A DNA stretch of 64,000 nucleotides from Pseudoalteromonas undina (GTDB taxonomy: Bacteria > Pseudomonadota > Gammaproteobacteria > Enterobacterales > Alteromonadaceae): positions 1 through 64,000 of the forward strand of contig NZ_AHCF03000002.1 of the NCBI RefSeq assembly GCF_000238275.3, given 5' to 3'. This document shows, piece by piece, positions 57,955 through 64,000 of this stretch. How positions within the stretch are numbered: position 1 is the stretch's first letter; every line of letters starts with the position of its first letter. The notes below the pieces were generated by a model that was not told the DNA's origin, searched no databases, and saw only the letters and a list, made by a program, of their open reading frames with translations. The position numbers and the translations under genes are program-made.

Positions 57955-58380
57955 CTAACTGATTGTGCCTGCTATGCTGTCTTTTAATGCGAGCATTAAT
58001 AAATGCGCACTTTCTCCAGACATTTTAAAAGGATTAAAATCAATGGAGCCTGAAAACTTGAGATTCAGTGATTCGGTTAGCTTAGATTGCGGTACATAGC
58101 CCATTGACCATTTTTCAAACTCTCTTTCAGGAATTTGGGTATAGTTGAGCATAATTACATTGTGGTGACGTTTATCGTTTAATATTTGTTGGTAGGTATT
58201 ATTTACAGCCGTTCTAGAGCCTTCCAGGCATTGTAAAAAGTAATCATTACTAAAACATAACATGCCGGTGACGTTTGTTTTTACATTATAGGTTCGAGCG
58301 CTTTGTAAAATATTTTCTATATCTTTAGGCCCAAAACCACTACTAATTTTGCTGGCGTAAATAAGTCGTACAAGAAACAT
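57955..58380 (-). CDS. BLUF-domain blue-light sensor
   Basis: 141 residues. BLUF residues are all present: Tyr8 (LIYAS), Asn36 (NVTGML), Gln50 (FLQCLEG) and Trp91 (EKWSMGY). It binds FAD and senses blue light. There is no output domain beyond a short helical tail, so it must act through a partner, as PixD or YcgF-type short BLUFs do. A REC-EAL protein lies 39 kb away in this window, but a link is not shown. Confidence 0.88.
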   Translation of the reverse strand: MFLVRLIYASKISSGFGPKDIENILQSARTYNVKTNVTGMLCFSNDYFLQCLEGSRTAVNNTYQQILNDKRHHNVIMLNYTQIPEREFEKWSMGYVPQSKLTESLNLKFSGSIDFNPFKMSGESAHLLMLALKDSIAGTIS

Positions 58381-58453
58381 AAAACCTCCTCACTGTTTAG
58401 TTAATTAAACATAGTTCAGCAGAGAAGTTATTACTAATTTTGTAAATGACTGA

Positions 58454-59545
58454 TTAAAGTTTAATACTCTCACCTTCATTTAAAATATGCAGGGGTATTT
58501 TCGAGTCCATCTTTTTGTGCATATACAATAAACGCAGTAAAGCTGAATGACTCGTGCGATCGCCCATTTTCCATGATGAGTTACCGTATCCCCAAGGTAT
58601 CATTATTTTACAGTTTAGCTCTTGTGCTGCTGTTAGAGCGTCTTCTGGGGTTGTATGAACGTAACGATACCATTTAGGGTTATCTTCGCTATAGTAAGAC
58701 GCTATCGGCATTAAGCACACATCAATATCGCCATATTTTTTCTGTATATCGCTGAAGTGTTTTGAGTAGCCAGTGTCGCCTGCAAAAAATAAGGTGCTGC
58801 CATTTTGTTCAAGTAGCCAGCCATTCCATAGGTCTTTATCGTTGTCTTCATAAATAAAGGGCACTAACACACGGCTGCTAAAGTGATGAGCAGGCAAGGC
58901 ATGGATAGCTAAATCGCCAATATTTGTTTTTGCATACCACGCCATTTCACTAATATTAAACCCGCCTGTAGGGAAGTTGTCGGCCATGCCTAGTGGTGTT
59001 AAGTAGCGGGGTTTATTACCGATCTCTTCTATATCTGCTTTATTAAAGTGATCGTAATGAATATGCGAGTACATCACAGTGTCTAAGTTTTTCAGTTCAC
59101 TATCTGTGAGCCAATCGCCGGGCTGTCGGTAAAACCCAGAGGCTAGTCTAAATGCTAAATCTACAGGTGAGTCAAACTGCTCTTTTACAGGATCAAGTAA
59201 CACTTGCTGTCCGTTAGGCGTGCGGATCATAAACCCAGCATGCCCCAGCCAGCGTAAGCTAAAGCCTGTATTTAAATTCATAGGCTGTTGCTCACCAATA
59301 AATTGGCAGTTTTCGCTGTCTTTTTCGCATTGTAATTTAGGGCTAGTTGGGTAGCAGTTGCTTTTACAGGTCGTCGGGTAAGTTTTTTTACCCGGGTAGA
59401 GATTATGAAACCGTCCTTCTCGCTCGCCATTTTGATGTAGCGGGGTAATGGTTTGCTCCCCTGCAATAACTTCAACATGGTTAGCTGTTTGGCAGGCGCT
59501 GAGCATTGTGCATGCAAGTATTAGGGTAATGGCTTTGAACTTCAT
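58454..59545 (-). CDS. MBL-fold lipoprotein (NAPE-PLD-like)
   Basis: 363 residues with a lipobox (LSAC, about 15-18). The metallo-beta-lactamase motif HIHYDH is near residue 150, with FAGDTGYS near 245 and a final His in TTPEDAL-region IPWGYGN. Layout resembles the NAPE-phospholipase D / RomA group, which may cleave lipids or organophosphates. Periplasmic, membrane-anchored. Substrate unknown. Confidence 0.8.
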   Translation of the reverse strand: MKFKAITLILACTMLSACQTANHVEVIAGEQTITPLHQNGEREGRFHNLYPGKKTYPTTCKSNCYPTSPKLQCEKDSENCQFIGEQQPMNLNTGFSLRWLGHAGFMIRTPNGQQVLLDPVKEQFDSPVDLAFRLASGFYRQPGDWLTDSELKNLDTVMYSHIHYDHFNKADIEEIGNKPRYLTPLGMADNFPTGGFNISEMAWYAKTNIGDLAIHALPAHHFSSRVLVPFIYEDNDKDLWNGWLLEQNGSTLFFAGDTGYSKHFSDIQKKYGDIDVCLMPIASYYSEDNPKWYRYVHTTPEDALTAAQELNCKIMIPWGYGNSSWKMGDRTSHSALLRLLYMHKKMDSKIPLHILNEGESIKL

Positions 59546-59632
59546 TTTACTGTTCTAATTATTATTATTTTGTAAAAGTATAACAACAATAGCGGATTAT
59601 CGAAGAGCTTAAAGGTAACAAAAAGTAACAAT

Positions 59633-59659
59633 AAAAAAGCCTACAATTTAGTAGGCTTA
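59633..59659 (-). terminator. terminator of the DUF2959 gene
   Basis: AAGCCTAC/GTAGGCTT stem, with T6 on the minus strand. Confidence 0.85.
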
Positions 59660-59678
59660 GTAAACGAGTTTATAGTAA

Positions 59679-60335
59679 TTAGCCTGTAGTATTCATTTGC
59701 TCAATAAATTTATTTGAGTCTTCAATCGACTTATTCATGTCATTCATGAGTAACTGAATATCACGTTTTAAGTTAGTAAACTCGCCTTTTATAGCGGCTA
59801 CCGCTTGTGCGTTTAAGTTATGTTTTAAGTAAAGCACGTTATCTTGTAAAGACGATAATACTGGCTCCATTTTGCTCTCAGCGCTGCGCATTGAGCGAAG
59901 TAATTGGCTAAACTGGCGCTGAGTTGCAGCTAGTTTTTTACTGCTTTGACGCTTAAGTGAGGCGCTTTTGTATTGCTCTAGCTCATCGCTCCACTCATCA
60001 AACAAGGCATCGGCAACATCTTCTACTTTATTTATGTTACTTGATACTTCGTTTGCCGCCGCTAAGCTCGACTCGTAATCGTCATTAAGTTGATTGTAAG
60101 CATCTTGCAACTCACCGCCATCGAAATTAATTAAGGTAGTTAGGCGCTCGAGTGCTGATTGAAATTCTTCTTGCGACTCTTGTTGTGAGTCTTTTGTTTC
60201 TTCAACGCGGTCAATAAGAATGTCACGTTTATGTACGCCTACTTTTTCCATTGCCGAATAATAAGCCGACTGACAACCTGAAAGCATCAGCATTAACGAG
60301 AGTATGGCTGTCCCTAATAATGTTTGTTTTTTCAT
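59679..60335 (-). CDS. DUF2959 coiled-coil lipoprotein
   Basis: 218 residues with a lipobox (LSGC, about 18-21). The opening SAYYSAMEKVGVHKRDILIDRVEE is typical of DUF2959. The rest is almost wholly helical and probably coiled coil. Periplasmic. Function unknown. Divergent from yihY. Confidence 0.85.
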   Translation of the reverse strand: MKKQTLLGTAILSLMLMLSGCQSAYYSAMEKVGVHKRDILIDRVEETKDSQQESQEEFQSALERLTTLINFDGGELQDAYNQLNDDYESSLAAANEVSSNINKVEDVADALFDEWSDELEQYKSASLKRQSSKKLAATQRQFSQLLRSMRSAESKMEPVLSSLQDNVLYLKHNLNAQAVAAIKGEFTNLKRDIQLLMNDMNKSIEDSNKFIEQMNTTG

Positions 60336-60421
60336 CTGAATTCCTATTTACGAGTGTTAATGCTGTAAATTATGGCCTTGATTGTTATTATAATCAAAAG
60401 CCCACCAACAAAGTTAATTGT

Positions 60422-61408
60422 ATGAATGATAAGCTCTCCCATTATAAACAGCAAGTTAAGGTGTTTCTAAAACAGCAACCAGGCTGGTGGATGCAATATT
60501 TCAATCGCTGTATAGACGATCAAATAACCATTAATGCAGGGTATTTAGCATACGTTACCTTGTTGTCGTTGGTTCCGCTGATAGCGGTGGGTGTGGCAAT
60601 CTTCTCTGCTTTTCCAGGGTTTGAATCGACCCGTTTAGCCATTGAAAGTTTTTTATTTACTAACTTTGTGCCGACTTCTTCCGATGTTATTAAAGAACAT
60701 ATTAGCTCGTTTGCTGGTAATGCTAATCAAATGACGGCGGTAGGTATTGGCTTTTTGGCAGCCATTGCCTTGCTACTTATTCGTAATGTAGATGCCACAC
60801 TAAACCGTATTTGGCGAGTAAAGAAAAAACGCCCAATGATGATATCCTTTGCTGTGTATTGGATGGTACTGAGCTTGGGACCTGTACTACTGGGTGCGAG
60901 TATTGGTGTCACCTCTTATATTGTGTCACTAGTGTCGTTTGCTGATCAGGGGATCCCTGGGTTTAGTGGTTTTTTATTAAAACTACTCCCTTATGCTATT
61001 TCTATGGCTGGGTTTATCATGCTGTATACCTTAGTGCCGAATACGCGGGGTCAGGGGATCCCTGGGTTTAGTGGTTTTTTATTAAAACTACTCCCTTATG
61101 CTATTTCTATGGCTGGTTTTATCATGCTGTATACCTTAGTGCCGAATACGCGGGTTTCATTTAGGGCCGCTATTCCTGGTGCACTGTTTGCTGCAATGTT
61201 ATTTGAGTTAACCAAAAAAGGCTTTGCTTTGTACATTAGCCATTTTCCATCATACGAAGTGATTTATGGTGCGGTAGCAACCATTCCTATTTTGTTTGTA
61301 TGGGTATACTTGTCGTGGGTAGTAGTGCTACTAGGTGCTGAATTTACTGTGTGTATTAACATGCAACATTACAATAAAAAAGAGCAACGAGCAGAGGATA
61401 GTGAATAA
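60422..61408 (+). CDS. yihY: YihY/UPF0761 inner-membrane protein with internal duplication
   Basis: 328 residues from the ATG at 60422. The longer frame from 60251 overlaps DUF2959 and adds 57 residues not in the family. NAGYLAYVTLLSLVPLIAVGVAIF and GFALYISHFPSYEVIYGAVATIPILFVWVYLSWVVVLLGAE are family signatures. A tandem 105-bp copy adds 35 residues with one membrane helix, explaining the excess over E. coli YihY (290). Older annotation as RNase BN is wrong for this family. Followed directly by dtd. Confidence 0.88.
   Translation: MNDKLSHYKQQVKVFLKQQPGWWMQYFNRCIDDQITINAGYLAYVTLLSLVPLIAVGVAIFSAFPGFESTRLAIESFLFTNFVPTSSDVIKEHISSFAGNANQMTAVGIGFLAAIALLLIRNVDATLNRIWRVKKKRPMMISFAVYWMVLSLGPVLLGASIGVTSYIVSLVSFADQGIPGFSGFLLKLLPYAISMAGFIMLYTLVPNTRGQGIPGFSGFLLKLLPYAISMAGFIMLYTLVPNTRVSFRAAIPGALFAAMLFELTKKGFALYISHFPSYEVIYGAVATIPILFVWVYLSWVVVLLGAEFTVCINMQHYNKKEQRAEDSE
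60946..61155 (+). repeat. 105-bp tandem duplication inside yihY
   Basis: Two adjacent copies (about 60946-61050 and 61051-61155) begin TCAGGGGATCCCTGGG and end CCGAATACGCGGG. They differ by one base (GGG to GGT for Gly, silent) within the shared part. In frame, so 35 residues are repeated. Confidence 0.95.
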
Positions 61409-61846
61409 ATGCAAGGACTAATTCAACGGGTAACACACGCCAACGTAGCAATAGAAAAACAGATTGTTGGTGAAATAAAACAAGGTATTGTATTACTGCT
61501 TGGTGTTGAAAAAGAAGATGATGAGCGTGTTGCTGATAAACTATTACACAAGGTCAGTAATTATCGAATTTTTAGCGATGAAAATGATAAAATGAACCTC
61601 AGTCTCAAAGATATACAAGGCGAACTATTAGTCATATCGCAATTTACACTTGCAGCTAATACCAAAAAAGGCATGCGTCCTAGTTTTTCATCGGCAGCCA
61701 CACCAGACCAAGCGCAAGCATTATATAATTACTTTGTTGAGCAGGCTAAATTACTCGGTATTAAGGTAGCGACCGGTGTATTTGCAGCCGATATGCAGGT
61801 TAGTTTATGTAACGACGGTCCGGTTACCTTTAACTTAACCGCTTAA
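61409..61846 (+). CDS. dtd: D-aminoacyl-tRNA deacylase Dtd
   Basis: 145 residues, the family length. Conserved SQFTLA and NDGPVTFNL motifs form the active site. Frees tRNA from D-amino acids and glycine. Starts right after the yihY stop, as in E. coli where dtd also follows yihY. Confidence 0.95.
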   Translation: MQGLIQRVTHANVAIEKQIVGEIKQGIVLLLGVEKEDDERVADKLLHKVSNYRIFSDENDKMNLSLKDIQGELLVISQFTLAANTKKGMRPSFSSAATPDQAQALYNYFVEQAKLLGIKVATGVFAADMQVSLCNDGPVTFNLTA

Positions 61847-62589
61847 AGTGTTTTTTCAACAACCACAATGTGATTCACAAACCCGGTGATCTTTTTAATA
61901 CTAACGGCTTCCCCAAACACGCGCTTAAGCACAAGTTGTAGCTGTGTAAGTTGGGAGGCATGTTGCGATAAAAAGTTAATAAATAAGATGCCCCGCTGAG
62001 CAAGCGCCTCATAAATTGTTTGATAAAAACATAAATCAAATAAGAATCTAGGGGCATCGAGTTCACTAAATAAATCTAAAATAATCCAATCTATATTCAC
62101 CGCTGACTTTAAAACTGTTTGTGCGTCTTCACAGTAAATTTGGCCCTGTTCATTAAGAGTAAAAAAATCTTGATAACAGTCAATTATATGAGGGTTTTTT
62201 TCTACTGAAGTTAGCTGCGCTTGAGGGTACTGTTTTAATAAGAAGTTACGTATAGCACCACCACCTAAACCGAGCTCAAGTATTTTTTTAGGCGCTGGTC
62301 GTTGCTGCCAAACCGTTGCTAAATAGGCAAGGTGAGGAAACAGTAATACTTGTGGACTCCGGGTTAAAATAACTGATTGCAAGGTGTTGTTAATAAGTAG
62401 CCAGCGCAGCTGTTGATGCTCTCGAACTTGTATATTTATGCCATGTTGATTATGCCAATAAAGTAACTGGCCTAGCGATGAACTATGCTCAATAAAGTGC
62501 CTGCTTATCAGGCCACTGCTACCATGGATATATTTATTCATGGTATTGAGCATAAACCAGCAGGGGTAAAGCGCAATCGATTTTGTCAT
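61843..62589 (-). CDS. spermidine synthase-like SAM methyltransferase
   Basis: 248 residues. The SAM/dcSAM-binding motif [15 protein letters not shown] is near residue 108, and [15 protein letters not shown] follows. [13 protein letters not shown] lies where spermidine synthases have a catalytic Asp. No N-terminal polyamine domain, so it is more likely a relative than a true SpeE. The start is uncertain (Met 1, 13 and 17 possible). Overlaps dtd by 4 nt, convergent. Confidence 0.7.
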   Translation of the reverse strand: MTKSIALYPCWFMLNTMNKYIHGSSGLISRHFIEHSSSLGQLLYWHNQHGINIQVREHQQLRWLLINNTLQSVILTRSPQVLLFPHLAYLATVWQQRPAPKKILELGLGGGAIRNFLLKQYPQAQLTSVEKNPHIIDCYQDFFTLNEQGQIYCEDAQTVLKSAVNIDWIILDLFSELDAPRFLFDLCFYQTIYEALAQRGILFINFLSQHASQLTQLQLVLKRVFGEAVSIKKITGFVNHIVVVEKTL

Positions 62590-62712
62590 TAATTTTTTAC
62601 AGTCATTTATAGGAAACCAAAGTCGTATTTGCAGTTTTACCCAGATCGAGTATGGTGTTTTTCACAAAATGCACAGCGTAATATTTTTACATTTTTAATT
62701 TATGGAGTCTGT

Positions 62713-63606
62713 ATGTTTCAAGTGAGCACCCCTCAAAGTAGTGAAGACTGGCAAGCCTATTATCAATTACGCTGGCAAGTTTTACGTGCACCATGGGGCG
62801 AACCTCGTGGTTCTGAGCAAGACGATTTAGAGCAAGAAGCTGAACACCGCTTTATTAAAAATAAAGCAGGTGAAGTATTGGGTGTGGCGCGTTTGCACTT
62901 TAATAATCAGCAACAAGCTCAAGTACGTTATATGGCGGTTGCAGAGGGTAACCGTAATCAACATATTGGTAGCCGCTTATTACATGAGCTAGAAAAAATA
63001 GCGTGGAATCAAGATGCTGATGAATTAGTGCTGTTTGCTCGCGAACGTGCTCTGGAATTTTATCAGCGCCATGGCTACGAAAATAAAGAAAAAGCGCATT
63101 TAGCCTATGGTGATGTTCAACATTATAAAATGGTTAAGCTCAAGCCGAGTGAGCCAGGTTGGTTTCGTCACCCTAATTGGACTCAAGTACTGCAAAATAC
63201 ATGGCGTGAATCAATCCCTATTAGTGATGCAATGGGGATAAAAGTAGAAAGCTATACTGATTGGCAATTTACTACTCGTGCAGATTTAAATGCTAACTTA
63301 AACTTACACAACACCATGTTTGCAGGCTCTATTTACAGCCTAGCTACACTAACGGGTTGGGGAGCAACGTACTTAGCATTAAAAGAAGCCGGACTTGAGG
63401 GTAATATAGTGTTAGCCGATGCTAATATTAAATATTTAAAACCACTGAATACCGACCCTAAAGGCTGTGTTGATATTCAAACCTGTAAAGGTAACTTAAT
63501 AGAGTTACAAGAGGCGGGTAAGGCGAGCTATTTAGTGCCAGTAACCATTTTTGATGGTGATCAAGTAGTTGCTCAGTTTGAAGGGCAGTTTGTGGTTAAA
63601 AAGTAA
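62713..63606 (+). CDS. YiiD-type GNAT plus thioesterase-fold protein
   Basis: 297 residues from the ATG at 62713, which has GGAG upstream and matches where E. coli YiiD homology begins. The longer frame to 62629 is rejected. GNAT domain (about 1-145, VRYMAVAEGNRNQHIGSRLL), then a hot-dog domain (about 155-297, HNTMFAGSIYSLATLTGWG and VLADANIKYLKP). The E. coli protein has been reported to act as a malonyl-ACP decarboxylase (MadA) feeding fatty-acid synthesis. That role here is by homology. Confidence 0.82.
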   Translation: MFQVSTPQSSEDWQAYYQLRWQVLRAPWGEPRGSEQDDLEQEAEHRFIKNKAGEVLGVARLHFNNQQQAQVRYMAVAEGNRNQHIGSRLLHELEKIAWNQDADELVLFARERALEFYQRHGYENKEKAHLAYGDVQHYKMVKLKPSEPGWFRHPNWTQVLQNTWRESIPISDAMGIKVESYTDWQFTTRADLNANLNLHNTMFAGSIYSLATLTGWGATYLALKEAGLEGNIVLADANIKYLKPLNTDPKGCVDIQTCKGNLIELQEAGKASYLVPVTIFDGDQVVAQFEGQFVVKK

Positions 63607-63619
63607 TAAGAATAAACGA

Positions 63620-63649
63620 AAAAGCCAAGCGAGTTGCTTGGCTTTTTTT
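63620..63649 (+). terminator. bidirectional terminator, yiiD-like gene / pldA
   Basis: AAGCCAAGC/GCTTGGCTT stem with T7. It lies between convergent genes and can serve both. Confidence 0.88.
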
Positions 63650-63660
63650 ATTAGCGGTTA

Positions 63661-64000
63661 TTACAGTAAATCAGTCAGTAATATACCGACACCAAAGCGT
63701 TCAATATCGGCGTTATAGTCTATTAAACTCTCACCATAGCCATTAAAATACTGCGCATAGCCGCGTACTCTTCCCCATAGAGGGAATGACCAATCAAGTT
63801 GAATTGCCCCGCGGTTATCTGAATTTAAATTATTACGAGTCATAAAACTAAATTCATGATCGTGAAAGCGATACGCGCCACCAAATTCAAAGTAACCCAT
63901 GTATTTATAGATATCAGGGTTATCGTCACCTCGTGCATCTAACGGCGCAGGCTTTTCATTCTCAGGAATGCGGTACCAAGGCTTAAAGCTGAATACAAAG
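63661..64000 (-). CDS. pldA: outer-membrane phospholipase A, C-terminal part
   Basis: About 113 C-terminal residues; the 5' end lies beyond the window. WYRIPE followed by [15 protein letters not shown], and the final strands [29 protein letters not shown], match OMPLA. The family hydrolyses phospholipids misplaced in the outer leaflet. The catalytic His/Ser region is outside the window. Confidence 0.88.
   Translation of the reverse strand, partial: FVFSFKPWYRIPENEKPAPLDARGDDNPDIYKYMGYFEFGGAYRFHDHEFSFMTRNNLNSDNRGAIQLDWSFPLWGRVRGYAQYFNGYGESLIDYNADIERFGVGILLTDLL

Noticed and set aside
60422..61408. Ribonuclease BN
   Set aside because: YihY was once named Rbn, but RNase BN activity belongs to ElaC/RNase Z. 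This is a membrane protein of unknown function.
61843..62589. True spermidine synthase SpeE
   Set aside because: The SAM-binding core is present, but the N-terminal polyamine-site domain and a neighbouring speD are missing.

Overview
The window is a stretch of chromosome from a marine gammaproteobacterium, most likely Pseudoalteromonas or a close relative in the Alteromonadales. I base this on the moderately AT-rich DNA, the family-level look of the proteins (UvrD, TmcA, PlsB, AcnA, GlnA/NtrBC, BipA, S10-operon ribosomal proteins), the number of secreted and chemotaxis proteins, and an initiator-tRNA cluster. No database search was possible. Almost all of it is ordinary core genome, with no prophage, integron, CRISPR array, defence island or intact insertion sequence. 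The novel-looking material is in non-coding repeats and a few altered genes.

Layout. 0.2-6.5 kb: a minus-strand run of a split CheW-type protein, a periplasmic binding protein, tmcA and uvrD, the last three genes overlapping. 6.8-10.4 kb: a small membrane protein, yacL, a dimeric dUTPase, yrfG, and the nudE-cysQ pair. 10.5-11.4 kb: three initiator tRNA-fMet genes followed by three 141-bp tandem repeats. Each repeat carries a degraded tRNA-fMet body and an intrinsic terminator, which resembles the rtT repeats behind E. coli tyrT. 11.6-24.4 kb: a TRIC-type channel, a 270-bp MITE-like element, comM, an orphan OmpR-type regulator, a secreted S9 peptidase, a CNNM-type transporter, a REC-EAL phosphodiesterase, two membrane proteases, a short-chain fatty acid transporter and cheV. 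24.6-30.9 kb: a K+ channel with a small partner gene, a hydrolase-like protein, an EVE protein, tesB and plsB.

31.1-36.35 kb is a complete S10 ribosomal operon (rpsJ to rpsQ) with a recognisable promoter and attenuator-like leader. It stops at a strong terminator and is not followed by the spc operon. 36.45-42.9 kb: a modular secreted endonuclease whose 3' UTR holds a heptanucleotide repeat, then the cysJIH assimilatory sulfate-reduction operon. 43-49.5 kb: acnA and small or hypothetical genes, including a lipoprotein gene with an in-frame TGA. 49.5-54.3 kb: nitrogen control (ntrC, ntrB, a DUF4124 gene, glnA), with a sigma-54 promoter and an NtrC site upstream of glnA. 54.6-64 kb: bipA/typA, lipoproteins, a CBM9-like protein, a BLUF photosensor, an MBL-fold lipoprotein, a DUF2959 lipoprotein, yihY (with a 105-bp in-frame duplication), dtd, a spermidine-synthase-like methyltransferase, a YiiD-type GNAT-thioesterase and the 3' end of pldA.

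Genes that work together: cysJIH with cysQ (sulfate activation and PAP removal); glnA with ntrBC (nitrogen regulation); plsB, tesB, yiiD, pldA and the fatty-acid transporter (lipid metabolism); the CheW-like protein and CheV (chemotaxis). The strongest candidate for an undescribed element is the tRNA-fMet tail repeat array at about 10941-11435.
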